Source: Phytophthora colocasiae
Lineage: Eukaryota; Oomycota; Peronosporomycetes; Peronosporales; Peronosporaceae
DNA: 64,000 nucleotides
NCBI GenBank assembly: GCA_018806915.1
Contig: JAGKQI010000087.1
Coordinates: 310,001 to 374,000 of the forward strand
Reading direction: 5' to 3'
The notes beneath the pieces were generated by a model. It did no database searches. It saw nothing but the letters and a program-made list of their open reading frames with translations, and was not told the origin of the DNA. Shown here in pieces: positions 41,424-51,611 of the stretch. Within the stretch, counting starts at the first letter, position 1, and each line of letters opens with the position of its first letter. A program made the position numbers and the translations under genes.

Positions 41424-43073
41424 CTAAATACCAAAAGGATCAGAATACTTACCCATCTGTGGCAAGGTTGACTGCAATGTCATGGTAACCCAGAGAAGTA
41501 GTTTAGGCTGCACCATGAAAAACTCGCGTTCTAATACAAAAGCCAATTGCTTTAGCGAGTGACGGTGTACAAGGCGGTTCAACACGATAACGAGAAGAAC
41601 AAGTGATACCAACTCGAGAGTTCCGTATCCCAACACACTGAAAACCTTATGCCAAACTTCGTCATCGGAAAGATCGGCGAATTGAGGGTAATACTGTCGG
41701 TTTGGGAAGTGATACAGAATTGCCAAATACCCACCATAGATTACAGGAACCAACACTTCCGTAAACTCAGTAAGCAACATGAACTCAGTAACCGGTAATG
41801 TTCTTTACTCGATAGTTTATTGAGATCCGTGGTTGGAGTAGCCGAAGAGGTTTCTGTTCCTTTGGCAATAGAACCGAACTGCACAGAGGATACGTGTGAG
41901 GCATCCCTTTGAGAAAGAGGCGAGACTGGGAGTTTGTATTCCCCACACTCCAAGTTCATTGTCGGTAGCACTTGCTTCTTCTTTAGAGGAACTCTGGCAA
42001 TTTGTGCTGGAGAATTCATCGTCCACATGTGAGCGGACCTTGTTAATGTTGTTGGTCGACGGTTTGTAGCTGTAGGATATTTCTCTAGGATCATCTCAGC
42101 TGTTGATATCAAAGCGTTCCTACTGACTCCAAGTTTGTTCAAAATGTTATCAACGTCACGTATCATCCGGTACAAGTCCGGTATAGAGATAGCGGCCTGT
42201 AGAATATCCACAGAGATGAGGGTGATGCTGGTGCCCATCGACTGTGCGTTTTGCATACAATTCGAGATGAAAAGAGCGTTGAAAATTTCAACATTTAGGA
42301 TCAGCACTTGCGGTTTCGTATCGTCCCTCCCAGCTAGGATACGACTGAGGATATTCTTCTGCATCATCTTGAATGCTGGAATAAATAAGGCAAACATGGG
42401 CTGGTACATCGGTGACAAGTTAGTAAAAATGGTGTTGAAAACCGCGTAAACCATGACAATCGATACTTGAGCTCCACAAATGGTAGCAAACCGCACCACA
42501 TCTTTCACAGCTTCGGGGTTTGCGCGCATTTGAGCTCCTCGAACTCTCAGAAGGAAAAATGTCATGAAACCAAGCCATGGACCAGACAATAACAGCGATG
42601 CAAATGGTAACGGGTAACAAATGAACCCTGACAAAGTCAAAGCTAGGACGTTCGTGAATTTGCTGCTGGTAGAGAGATAGCGAGTCCTAGTATTGGAGGT
42701 TTGGGCTGTACAATCGAATCTGTTCCACTGCACAGTGAGTGTAAACGAAACAAGTCAAAGTTGCTCGTATCCAAGTCATAGCGCTGTGTGTGAAACCTGT
42801 GGCTGGATCTTCGAGAGGGATTACGTCGAGTAAAGCCACCAAAACAAGACATGGCAGTGGTGACAAAGGGAGAATCAGTACGGACCGCCACAAGCTGGTA
42901 GATCGACTGTACTCGTTCATTGCAGCAAAGCGTTCAACGGAATAGTGACCATGAAGCTCGACTTGAACTGATTCCCACTTTCGAATGAAGCGATCAACTG
43001 ATCTCTGTAAACGCGCGTTAACCCCCGTCATTTTGCAAGCAATGGTTTCTCCTGTAGTAGTGAAACTCGCCAA
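41424..43073 (-). pseudogene. Multi-span membrane protein of an oomycete family, frameshifted
   Basis: Unrecognised integral membrane protein. The N-terminal piece (43073-42687) starts MASFTTTGETIACKMTG and has two hydrophobic spans (WRSVLILPLSPLPCLVLVAL, RATLTCFVYTHC). The middle piece (about 42733-41741) has several spans, a hydrophilic loop with GRDDTKPQVLILNVEIFNALF, and a Ser/Thr/Pro-rich segment. The end (41780-41424) has further spans (VPVIYGGYLAILYHF, GTLELVSLVLLVIVLNRL). The three lie in different frames, with breaks near 42690 and 41770; the latter lies between two copies of TTACTGAGTT, so a small duplication may be the cause. Fragments of relatives lie at 34.4-35.1 and 41.1 kb. Possibly a transporter or channel. 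Confidence 0.6.
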
Positions 43074-43452
43074 GTTTACTGGATTTAGATCGTAAGTATT
43101 TTTTTCCCCTAAATTACTTCATGACGTTGAAAATGAAACACGATTAAGAGCTTTTCTTACCGTGGCGACGTTTTAGTAGCAAATTGCCACTGACAGGAGG
43201 ATTCTTTAGGCCCAAGCATCCAGGATTTCTTGGCGTGACTTCTTCAGATCTTCATCATCACGGTCTCTGGCCTCAACCGAAATGCCAGGGAAGTTAACCT
43301 CGAAGATCTGCTTAAGCTTGGGTAGATCGGCCTTGGGTGGTGCGTACGTTCCACTGTTGTTGTCAATGTACAGCTTGTACTTGCCAAAGTGTCCCTTCTC
43401 AATGTGGAATTCACCCGCGTACTTGACGGAGAAGGCAGCACCAGCGTGCAAC

Positions 43453-43598
43453 TTGTCGGTTGCGGAGGAAACGGATGAAAAGGAGTTGCGGACGAAAGCA
43501 AAGTTTCCCAATGTCGTTAGTGAATCTATAGATAGCTACGAGAGTTCAAGAGGAGTGAGCACTAGGCTCATTTCTCAAATCTCCAGGCCTCAGCTAAC
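43453..43598. repeat. A1 terminal repeat
   Basis: Left end of the YR element, TTGTCGGTTGCGG to CTCAGCTAAC. Identical to A2 at 49430-49575 as read. Confidence 0.95.
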
Positions 43599-43642
43599 AC
43601 CTCCAAGGAACCTTTGTCGGACGTCTTCACCTTCAGGCTTCG

Positions 43643-45595
43643 ATGGCGCCACGTTATTTTTATCTTCGACCAGGCATTTTCAGCGCCGTTGGTTTCACCT
43701 ACGGCCGAGTTGCGGGGACGTGTGCCAGTGGAGGCTTGCTCAAGGTGAAGCTTGTGCGAAGTGGGCGTTGGAAAGAGCAGCAAGCTGAGACGGTTGAGCT
43801 GAAGGAGGAAGAGATAGCACATCGAATCGTCACTGCTGAGGAAGCAATGGATGGCGCAGGGACTTTTGTCGGCAGCGTAATCTGTACCTCCCGAGTGCGG
43901 CCCGGAGGCCCTCGAGTGTGGGACTATGGGCTAGTGGTTGGCTACAAGTGGGACGCTGGAAATCAAGTAGGGCTACTAGATGTGAATTTCGGTTGTACAG
44001 AGGTTGCTGTGGAGTACAGGCCGGATTACACTCAAGATGTCGCTGTAGAGGTCTATGCAATGCAGCCATGTGGAGGGGTCAGTACCAGCCTCATGATGCC
44101 GCAGGAAATGATGAGGGTCCACGAACGTGTGTATAATGCCTTTAATGGTCTTGGGGAAACCGCTACACGTGACTCGAAGAAACTTCTCGATGATATTGGG
44201 GTTAAAGCCATTGACGAGACCAAGATGGTGCCACTATTGGATATTGGGAGCTTTGACGTTTCGCAATTAACGATTCGCCACATTCTGGACTATGTGTTTT
44301 ACAAGGAGGGCGGCCGGCCGTCGCCAAGGGGCGTTCAATTTGGTGATACAATCTTTGATGTTGTCGAACATCAACTCAACAACGCTCCACTACCACCGAA
44401 ACGCAACGCGTACGACGCGACAGCGACGGACGCTGCTTTGAGCGATGGTTTAAGTGAGTCAGAGGACGACGAGAACGCAACTCCGCTTAAGGAAACTACG
44501 GGACCACCCAAGAAGCGAAGACGATTAAAAGAAAGCAATCGAATTACGCCCAAACCGATTAGGAGCCCTCCAGTTGTTTGTGCTCGAGGCTTGGAGCTGG
44601 AAGAAGACATTGACCAGCTCACTTCAATACGAAGAACAGATTCAATCTTGCACTCCTCGACACAAATCGGAGTTAGCAGCACTGAGGAAGTTGGAAATAA
44701 GCATGAGTTCCAAGCGTCGAGCACACAGACAGCGATCCATCTCGTCCTCGCTACCGGTAAGTACGCTTGTATGACTGCTCAACGGTTTATGGAGTTTGTT
44801 CAGATTTATTGGAAAAAATTCGGCTTTTTCCCACACCCTGCTGTCCTGCGAGGCTTATACGGTTGGGATTTTGGCACTAGAGGCCTTTCGGTGCTACATT
44901 TCGTACGTGTGACGGAGATTGAAAAACGAGAACGTGTCAGACGTTGTGACATGAGCGACTTCTCGAAGAAGAATGTGCTTCCCGTGCCAACAGAGGCTGC
45001 TAGTTTTGCGGAGCTGGTTGGAGCAGTCGAAGTACTCTGCAACATTGCCAGGCAGCTCTACCAACCGGAAGTATATCTGACGCTTGAAGCTGCGTTAAGG
45101 TTTCTAGGAGAGCTGCGAGTTACGGAATTGCCCATATCAGCAGGTTCACTAACTGAAATTGCGTCCTGGATTGACGATCAGTTGGAATTATTCCGAGTCT
45201 ACACTGTTGATGGCAATTGGGATACGACAAAGTCGATAAAAGATCATTTCTCTGCGTCGCATGAGTCGTTTGTTCGTGTCCATCAAGCGATACTTCGTCA
45301 AGACGTACTCACCATGGTAAAAGCCGCAAGAGCTGGACCGGGAAGAAGTTCCCGTGGGTTTCGAGCACATACACAGGAAAAACGGGTGTCTATTCCAGCA
45401 GAAGTTCGTAAGGTGCTACCTAAGCAGGGCCAAAAGGAAATTCGCTTGCGCTTTCTGTCGGCTCAAGGTTGCAGAGGTAGAGACGGCAATTGTATTATCA
45501 AGCACCTTTGTCATTTCAAGCCTGCTACCTTGCCAGACGTCGCTCGGGAGTTTATCGTCAATCATTACGGTGGCTTATCGAAGGACATGGAATGA
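43643..45595 (+). CDS. ORF1 of the YR element, unknown (Gag position)
   Basis: 650 codons starting 45 bases after A1. The N-terminal third has short beta-like repeats (KVKLVRSGRW, GSVICTSRV, YGLVVGYKWD) that could be a nucleic-acid-binding or Tudor/SH3-like barrel. A basic patch KKRRRLKESNRITPKPIR sits near residue 290. The C-terminal half is helical and ends with GFRAHTQEKRVS and a Cys-containing segment (GCRGRDGNCIIKHLC). I do not recognise a family. By position it should be the structural protein or an accessory factor. The TGA at 45593 is in frame with ORF2, so the two could be one protein broken by a nonsense change, or read through. Confidence 0.6.
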   Translation: MAPRYFYLRPGIFSAVGFTYGRVAGTCASGGLLKVKLVRSGRWKEQQAETVELKEEEIAHRIVTAEEAMDGAGTFVGSVICTSRVRPGGPRVWDYGLVVGYKWDAGNQVGLLDVNFGCTEVAVEYRPDYTQDVAVEVYAMQPCGGVSTSLMMPQEMMRVHERVYNAFNGLGETATRDSKKLLDDIGVKAIDETKMVPLLDIGSFDVSQLTIRHILDYVFYKEGGRPSPRGVQFGDTIFDVVEHQLNNAPLPPKRNAYDATATDAALSDGLSESEDDENATPLKETTGPPKKRRRLKESNRITPKPIRSPPVVCARGLELEEDIDQLTSIRRTDSILHSSTQIGVSSTEEVGNKHEFQASSTQTAIHLVLATGKYACMTAQRFMEFVQIYWKKFGFFPHPAVLRGLYGWDFGTRGLSVLHFVRVTEIEKRERVRRCDMSDFSKKNVLPVPTEAASFAELVGAVEVLCNIARQLYQPEVYLTLEAALRFLGELRVTELPISAGSLTEIASWIDDQLELFRVYTVDGNWDTTKSIKDHFSASHESFVRVHQAILRQDVLTMVKAARAGPGRSSRGFRAHTQEKRVSIPAEVRKVLPKQGQKEIRLRFLSAQGCRGRDGNCIIKHLCHFKPATLPDVAREFIVNHYGGLSKDME

Positions 45596-45634
45596 TGGTG
45601 TCAGGAGTTGTACTCAGGTCTAACCACTCCACAG

Positions 45635-46849
45635 ATGAAGGACCTGTCCATGGATGTGTACCAACCTATGGAAGCACCAGAATTTGCGGATTCGGCAAAA
45701 ACAGCTATTGGGTTTGGGCAAATGGCCGTGAAGGACACTAGTGGTCACGATATGCGAGAATTGACATCTCCTTCACGTTCAACCAACTCCGGAACGCTAG
45801 GTGACCTCGTTTCGGCGTCGATATTTACCCAGGGAGCGCTCGGAAGGAACAATCCTTTGAGACCCTCCGACGACGGACTACTTAGTAGGATCAATCCTGT
45901 TAGTCCGTCTACCACTGGACCACTCAGCAGGATCAATCCTGTAAGTCCGTCCTCCATTGGACCACTCAACAGGATCAATCCTGTTAGTCCGTCTACCATT
46001 GGACCACTCAGCAGGAACATTCCTGTTAGTCCTTCCACCACTGGCCCATTCAGTAGGATCATTCCTATGAATCCGCCTACACTCAACAAGATCAATCTTG
46101 TGAGTCCGTCCAACATTGGCCTACTTGAAAGGATCATTCCTTCAAGCTCGTCCACCTTGAGAGCACCCGATACGATCAATATCCCGAAACGGTCCACCTT
46201 CGACTCAGTTGTTACAAGCAGAGTTCTCATTCAACCAGCAGCGTTGCCCCTTGTACCTCAAACATCACCCAGGCTATGCTTACGGACGGAAAAATTGTCC
46301 GGAAGAGAACTCTCGCAATGCAGCTCTTTGGGGAATCACAGCTCCAGCGGTGATGAAGAATTGAAATGTTCGTCGAGATGCAACTCTGCTACACTTGCAG
46401 ATTTCATAAGATCCAAGCAAAAGCATTACGATCGAACTACACTTATTCGCCGGCGTATAGCGGCAGTACATACGGAGTCAGCGCAAGAGGCACTAAATTC
46501 GGTACTCAAGGAGCATGGGCTTTCACCACCAAAAGCTATGCCCGCTGCGACTGTGAGGAATGGCAGCGTGAAATACTTAATCAGTCCGCTTATAGTCAGC
46601 TTATTCGGAAAACGGGTATGCAGCTACCTGCCTTTGTGCGTATATTGCGCAACGAAACAGAGATTGATCCACGACCGAACAAGTCGCTCGAAGTTCCTTC
46701 GAATGCGAGTTCCTGGAACAGCTATCCGCATAGATCGAGATGGTACAGCATTGTACACAATGGAGTTACACCTGAGTGGAAGTCTGCGTTTCCGAAACAG
46801 AGCGTGCCTCCTCCTAATCACGGGTCGGCGAAACGTGCTCTCAACGTGA
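45635..46849 (+). CDS. ORF2 of the YR element with 14-residue tandem repeats
   Basis: About 404 codons from the ATG at 45635, in the same frame as ORF1. The middle (about 45875-46150) is a tandem array of 14-residue units of the type RINPVSPSTTGPLS, at least five clear copies then degenerate ones. It is Ser/Pro-rich and probably unstructured, like some Gag linkers. The C-terminal part overlaps the RT ORF by up to 480 bases in another frame and is likely real only to about 46600. Function unknown. Confidence 0.5.
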   Translation: MKDLSMDVYQPMEAPEFADSAKTAIGFGQMAVKDTSGHDMRELTSPSRSTNSGTLGDLVSASIFTQGALGRNNPLRPSDDGLLSRINPVSPSTTGPLSRINPVSPSSIGPLNRINPVSPSTIGPLSRNIPVSPSTTGPFSRIIPMNPPTLNKINLVSPSNIGLLERIIPSSSSTLRAPDTINIPKRSTFDSVVTSRVLIQPAALPLVPQTSPRLCLRTEKLSGRELSQCSSLGNHSSSGDEELKCSSRCNSATLADFIRSKQKHYDRTTLIRRRIAAVHTESAQEALNSVLKEHGLSPPKAMPAATVRNGSVKYLISPLIVSLFGKRVCSYLPLCVYCATKQRLIHDRTSRSKFLRMRVPGTAIRIDRDGTALYTMELHLSGSLRFRNRACLLLITGRRNVLST

Positions 46850-48411
46850 TAATCAAACATCTACGGGCAGGACAGGATGCTAACCGATATCTCATCCTCG
46901 ACATCGATTTGCTTTCGTCGCTACAGGATGTAACTTGCAGTCCATTCGGCGCTGTTCAAAAAGGAGACATTGATCTGACAGTGGATGCCCGAATCATTCA
47001 TGATTTATCATTCCCGCCCGGCGAATCTGTCAATGACAACACCACTTCGGATCTTGATGTTGAGGTTTCGTACGATGGTGCGGACGCACTGTCTAATCGT
47101 GTACTAGATGTGGCCGAAATATTCCCGGAGCTACAACGGATGATGACTGGAGATGTAAATGGAGCATTCCGTCACATTCCAATAGCAGCCATTGCTGTGG
47201 GTCGCTTTGCCGGAACGATTCCTGAGTTGGGAATACTTATTGTCGATCTTTGTTGTCCTTTTGGATGGAAAAATTCCCCGTCATCGTACTGGGTTGCTGG
47301 AGCAGCAATCAACCACCTGTATTCGAACTCAGCTCCCGAATGGCCTTGTCAGCCACAAGCAGCACGCCTCAATTTTGATGCGAAGGCTTGGTGCGACGAC
47401 CACGTATGCATTGAACCAGACATTGGTTCTCGACTGTCGGAAGCCCACATTGCACTTAGGCAGTCTATGGTGGCTGTTCTAGGCCCCAATGCTTGCAATG
47501 ACAAGAAATTCACGAGTTGGTTCACTTGTGGCCGTGCACTCGGATTGGAGTGGGATCTATCTGCCCTTACGATATCTATGCCTAAAGAGAAGGTGGCGAA
47601 GACCACGCAGCGCATTAAGGAAATGTTGGGACGTCGTCGAACGACGCGGACACATTTGCAAAAACTCCTCGGTAGTCTCCGGCATGTGGTTACTTGCATA
47701 CGCCAAGCATCACCGTTCTTTCAACGTGTCGCGTCATTAGCGAGAAAAGCGCCACGATTCGGTGCGGTGGATCTGTCAGAGGACGCGAAGGATGACTTGA
47801 AATGGTTTACACTAATTATCAACACTAGCAAGTTAAATGCAATTCCATTGTCAAGATTCACGCGACGACAGGAGCCCGACTTCCATGTGCAAATGGACGC
47901 CAGCGATTATGGCCTTTGTGCTTTGTTTCCTGCTAAGAGAGAGTTTCTGCAAGTGGAATTCACAAAACGAGAAAAGGATCTCATACAAGGCGGCGCTCAG
48001 GACCTCTCCATCAACGTTCGAGAATTGATGAGCGCTGTATTTGCTGCAATTGTTTGGAGTCACTATTGGCATGTTCCGAGTCGCGCCAAGGAGATGCACG
48101 TCAGATTTTGGATTGATAACACTTCTGCGGTGGCTTGGAGTAACTACAGGTCAAGCAGGAATCACCACGCGCAGCTACTGCTTCGACTTCTCGGATTATG
48201 CGAAGTACATCATAATTTCTATTCGTCGTCGTCGCATGTGGCTGGTCAAGATAACGAAATGGCTGACGCAGGAAGCAGGGTGCAGATCCCGGACGGCTCT
48301 CGCGATCTCTCGCGTCTTTGGGCGCTCTACTACGAACAGGGGCACTTGCACGATCATCCAGGAAGCATTATTCCCGCGCTTGGGCTCAATGGGTCGCGTG
48401 GTGTGAAATGA
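46366..48411 (+). CDS. Reverse transcriptase-RNase H of the YR element
   Basis: 681-codon ORF; the true domain begins near 46740 (VTPEWKSAFPKQS). RT motifs are CSPFGAVQKG, DARIIHDLSFPPGESVND, TGDVNGAFRHIPI, CPFGWKNSPSSYW and the catalytic AWCDDHVCIE near 47390. RNase H follows with QMDASDYGLCALFP (Asp), NVRELMSAVFAAIVW (Glu), RFWIDNTSAVAWSN (Asp) and GQDNEMADAGSR (Asp). This is the DIRS-order type of RT, with no protease or integrase. The ORF is open throughout. It overlaps ORF2 upstream and the recombinase downstream in different frames, so frameshifting or re-initiation is implied. Confidence 0.88.
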   Translation: MFVEMQLCYTCRFHKIQAKALRSNYTYSPAYSGSTYGVSARGTKFGTQGAWAFTTKSYARCDCEEWQREILNQSAYSQLIRKTGMQLPAFVRILRNETEIDPRPNKSLEVPSNASSWNSYPHRSRWYSIVHNGVTPEWKSAFPKQSVPPPNHGSAKRALNVIIKHLRAGQDANRYLILDIDLLSSLQDVTCSPFGAVQKGDIDLTVDARIIHDLSFPPGESVNDNTTSDLDVEVSYDGADALSNRVLDVAEIFPELQRMMTGDVNGAFRHIPIAAIAVGRFAGTIPELGILIVDLCCPFGWKNSPSSYWVAGAAINHLYSNSAPEWPCQPQAARLNFDAKAWCDDHVCIEPDIGSRLSEAHIALRQSMVAVLGPNACNDKKFTSWFTCGRALGLEWDLSALTISMPKEKVAKTTQRIKEMLGRRRTTRTHLQKLLGSLRHVVTCIRQASPFFQRVASLARKAPRFGAVDLSEDAKDDLKWFTLIINTSKLNAIPLSRFTRRQEPDFHVQMDASDYGLCALFPAKREFLQVEFTKREKDLIQGGAQDLSINVRELMSAVFAAIVWSHYWHVPSRAKEMHVRFWIDNTSAVAWSNYRSSRNHHAQLLLRLLGLCEVHHNFYSSSSHVAGQDNEMADAGSRVQIPDGSRDLSRLWALYYEQGHLHDHPGSIIPALGLNGSRGVK

Positions 48412-49307
48412 TGCATTATAGTCCCTGGCTCCACGCGACAACCACAGGCACCAACACAGCGCAACTTGGCGCTTTTGCAGTTTATCTCTGGAGATATGGC
48501 ATGAATCGCAGCCATACAGGAAATACGTACTCTACAATCTGCACGAAACTATGCGCTGTACGCTGGTACCATCGGAACACAGCAGGATACGACCCCGGTG
48601 TTAACGCTAGTCATGCCATACTATTAAAGGGAATTCGCCGCTTCACAGACCCAGTAGTCAAGCAGCAACCCCTGTCAGCGAACCATCTTCGAGCCATCTT
48701 CCAACGAATGGATCTAACGAGGCCACGCGATCAGCTTTTGTGGGGCGGGTTACTTCTTGGCTACTTTTTTCTACTTAGACGATCCGAGTACCTCTTCATT
48801 GGCAAACGACATCATAGTTACATCTTGCGGCTGTCAGCAATCCGGTTCTTTGATTTAAACGAGCAACCCGTGGCCCCAAGGATTGCAGAATTGGTGGGGA
48901 TCACGTTGACCGGCGCGAAAAACAATCAGTTTGGGCGAGAGGAAGTACGCTATCACTACAAATCGACTGACAAGATTATTTGCCCCGTCCGAGCTGCACG
49001 ATGGATACATAAGGCGGCATTATTTTTCGGCACGAAACCGGAGGATCCCGCATTGGCGATGAGAAAAGGTGGAGTATCGGCGAAAGACATTTCTACAGTG
49101 ATCAAGATGGCAGCTTCAGACCTCGGCCTGGACGAGACACGATTTTCAACACACTCAGTTCGAATCGGTGGTGCCACCGCGTTATTAAACGCTGGTGCCG
49201 ACCGACTGGTCATAAAACTGTTAGGTCGATGGTTATCGAACGCGTTCGAAGAGTATCCAGTCCTGTCTTCAAAAGGGTCTGCAAATCTTTCGCGGCAGAT
49301 GTGCTGA
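48318..49307 (+). CDS. Tyrosine recombinase of the YR element
   Basis: Integrates circular element DNA by site-specific strand exchange. The open frame covers about 330 codons. The N-terminal DNA-binding domain (SSRKHYSRAWAQWVAWCEMM) leads to FFLLRRSEYLF (catalytic Arg, near 48780), THSVRIGGAT (H-x-x-R, near 49152) and the Tyr in EEYPV near 49254. No ATG lies in frame before about 48409, inside the DNA-binding domain, and the first 94 bases overlap the end of RT. So it is probably made by frameshifting from RT. All key residues are present. Confidence 0.9.
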   Translation: MGALLRTGALARSSRKHYSRAWAQWVAWCEMMHYSPWLHATTTGTNTAQLGAFAVYLWRYGMNRSHTGNTYSTICTKLCAVRWYHRNTAGYDPGVNASHAILLKGIRRFTDPVVKQQPLSANHLRAIFQRMDLTRPRDQLLWGGLLLGYFFLLRRSEYLFIGKRHHSYILRLSAIRFFDLNEQPVAPRIAELVGITLTGAKNNQFGREEVRYHYKSTDKIICPVRAARWIHKAALFFGTKPEDPALAMRKGGVSAKDISTVIKMAASDLGLDETRFSTHSVRIGGATALLNAGADRLVIKLLGRWLSNAFEEYPVLSSKGSANLSRQMC

Positions 49308-49367
49308 AACCAAGCATCCAGGGTGAAGACCAGTGCATGTCAGGCGCCCTGTCTCAATTTGGGGTAG

Positions 49368-49429
49368 CCGCCACGCCACGCCCTGGTGTGGCAAAACAAC
49401 ATTTGCCCCAACGTTGACATTGTTGGAAA
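49368..49429. repeat. B1 terminal repeat
   Basis: 62 bases, CCGCCACGCCACGCCCTGG to TTGTTGGAAA, adjoining A2. Confidence 0.95.
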
Positions 49430-49575
49430 TTGTCGGTTGCGGAGGAAACGGATGAAAAGGAGTTGCGGACGAAAGCAAAGTTTCCCAATGTCGTTAGTGA
49501 ATCTATAGATAGCTACGAGAGTTCAAGAGGAGTGAGCACTAGGCTCATTTCTCAAATCTCCAGGCCTCAGCTAAC
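49430..49575. repeat. A2 terminal repeat
   Basis: 146 bases, same as A1. Lies directly between B1 and B2. Confidence 0.95.
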
Positions 49576-49637
49576 CCGCCACGCCACGCCCTGGTGTGGC
49601 AAAACAACATTTGCCCCAACGTTGACATTGTTGGAAA
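49576..49637. repeat. B2 terminal repeat, right end
   Basis: 62 bases, same as B1. The host gene resumes at 49638. Confidence 0.95.
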
Positions 49638-50520
49638 ATGTGCTTGGAGAGCATGTCCTTGAAGAACGAAGCGCCCGTCTCAGAGAAGTACCAACCCGTG
49701 GACGTGATGGCGTACGTGAACAGCACCGGTTTCTCCTCACGACGACCGTAGTTGACAAGTTTGAAGAAATCCGACGACTCCTTCAACGTACCATACTCAG
49801 TCGTTCCTCCGTGTCGGTAGATGATCTCATGCTCAGTAGCAACAGCCTTCCGAAGTGCAGGAGATTCCGGATGGTCGGGTGAAAAGATCTTTTGAATAGT
49901 AGGGTAGTTCTTGTTCCACTCGTGGTCGTTGGTCAAGATCTGCGGAATGTCGTGCAACTGCAAGTGGAAAGCAGCAGCTTGAAGCTTGTCATCGGCCGAC
50001 AACTCGGACAATACACCCGAGCCAATACTCAAGTGCGTCGAGTAGTGCACAGGTCCGTATTGTTGTAGTTTACCATCACCATGTGCTTTGGTAGCGTGGG
50101 ATTTAACTTTAACAACGATGGAACCGGCCGGTTTGTCGTTCGGCAGATCGAACGTCGTCTCAGATCCGTCCGTATTGGCTGCGGTGAACTGGGTCTGACC
50201 AAGGGCGTCGTCTCCATTGAAGTCCTCATCGAAGAGGAAGATGTGTCAGGTTTGACGTTTTTAAAGAAGAACTTCTCGTTCCACACAGGCTCCAGAGTGT
50301 CAAAGATGGGACGCGTCCAGGCCACCTTTTGCCCAGCCACTTCGATCAAAGCGTAGGCGTCACTAGAGGAGACTTTGCCCTTGAGCGCCGCCTTCATGTC
50401 GAAGTAGTCGCCAGCCGAGATGTCCTTTGCCGAGACAATTTCAAGTTCAACGTCCAGGACGGAGTTCTCGGGCACAGGAGCAGAACCGTGAGAAGAAGAA
50501 GAAGAAGAAGAGTTGCCCAT

Positions 50521-51178
50521 GATGAAGTGAGAGGAACAAGGAGAATTGGAAAGTGAGAGAGCGTCTGTTGAGCTGCTAAAAGATCTCAAGTGACCACGTA
50601 CGTGTGCGGCTCTGATTCCTCTGGGACATGAAGTATCCATCTGTCCAGATTACGGCTGGCCATTGTAGACGCTCCTGGTGTGAGAACAATCTGATGCATG
50701 GTGAAAAAGATCCTTGCACCGTGGATATTTGCTGCTTATACACTACATGTACTGCCTGGCAAATGCTTGTGTACGTCAAGGATATATTTTCTCTGAGAGC
50801 GTGAATAAGTTTATAGCTTGGTTGGTATTTGCTGAACGCTTCCAGCTGGATTCGGTCGATCATCGAACGTATCCAGAGCAGCTGAGCCCGGCAATAATAC
50901 CCGGTATTATACCGTGCCACGGTAACCGTGGACCACGGTCCGTGGTATATCACGCGTGGCAAATTGCTGTCGGCAACGGAGCAAACTACTGTCACACCTA
51001 ACGTTGTATGTATTCGCATCGCTTGCTGTAATGACACTCTGTTGTCCTGGCAGAGGCAATGGCAGTGATGATGCCCACCTTGACCCGGCTCAGCAAAAAA
51101 AAATCATGACGACAAAAACCATCTGACCGATCCAAGTCATTCTTGAATCTGCCACGTCAGACGAAAACCTCGTGAACA
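50521..51178. promoter_or_regulatory. Divergent promoter region of C2 genes 1 and 2
   Basis: No gene. It separates the ATG of C2 gene 1 (minus) from that of gene 2 (plus). TCATTCTTGAATC at 51138-51150 resembles an oomycete initiator for gene 2. A cluster of alternating CCGTGGTA/TACCGTGG-like words lies at 50905-50955. Confidence 0.4.
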
Positions 51179-51611
51179 ATGGGCCAAGCTTCCTCCACTC
51201 CTTCTGAATCCGCTGCCAATGCAACATCTGCCTCTGAACCTCAGGTTCAACCTGTGGCTGAGAACTCGGTACTCGACGTTGAGCTTGAGATCGTCTCTGC
51301 TAAGGACATCGCAGCTGGCGACTACTTCACCGCTAAGGCCGCAGCTAGGGGCCACGTAGCGTCCAGTGACGCCTACGCTTTGATCGAAGTGGACGGCCAG
51401 AAAGTGGCCTGGACGCGTCCTATCTTCTCCACTTTGGAACCTGTTTGGAACGAGAAGTTCTACTTCCGGAACGTCAAACCTGACACAATTTGCAAGCTTT
51501 ACCTTCTGGATAAGGACTTCGAGGCCGACGATGCCTTGGGCCAGACGCAATTCACAGCGGCCAACACTGAAGGTCTAGAAACGACCTTCGAGCTGCCCAT
51601 TACGCGTGAAG

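Larger units (their letters stand above)
43453..49637 (+). mobile_element. Complete tyrosine-recombinase retrotransposon with split direct repeats
   Basis: 6185 bases arranged as A1 (43453-43598), ORF1, ORF2, RT-RNase H, YR, B1 (49368-49429), A2 (49430-49575), B2 (49576-49637). A copies are 146 bases and B copies 62 bases, each pair reading identical. The host C2 gene gives the empty site: left flank ends GTGCAAC, right flank starts ATGTGCTT, with no target duplication, as expected for a tyrosine recombinase. B1-A2 forms the junction that joining the two element ends would give. The plan is that of Ngaro/PAT-type DIRS-order elements; no methyltransferase domain was seen. Confidence 0.93.
43206..50520 (-). 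pseudogene. C2-domain protein 1, split by the YR retrotransposon
   Basis: First of four C2 paralogues. The start MGNSSSSS at 50520 is an N-myristoylation signal. The C2 domain (VLDVELEIVSAKDI to NVKPDT) is followed by a frame break near 50250, where about ten bases seem lost compared with paralogue 2. The C-terminal domain resumes (GDDALGQTQF, HYSTHLSIGSGVL, FSPDHPESPALRKAVATEHE, GWYFSETGASFFKDMLSKH) to 49638. The YR element 43453-49637 interrupts the codon after KH, and the gene ends at 43452-43206 (LHAGAAFSVKYAGEFHIEK to EILDAWA). The join across the element is in frame. C2 domains bind membranes with calcium; the C-terminal domain is unknown. Confidence 0.85.
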
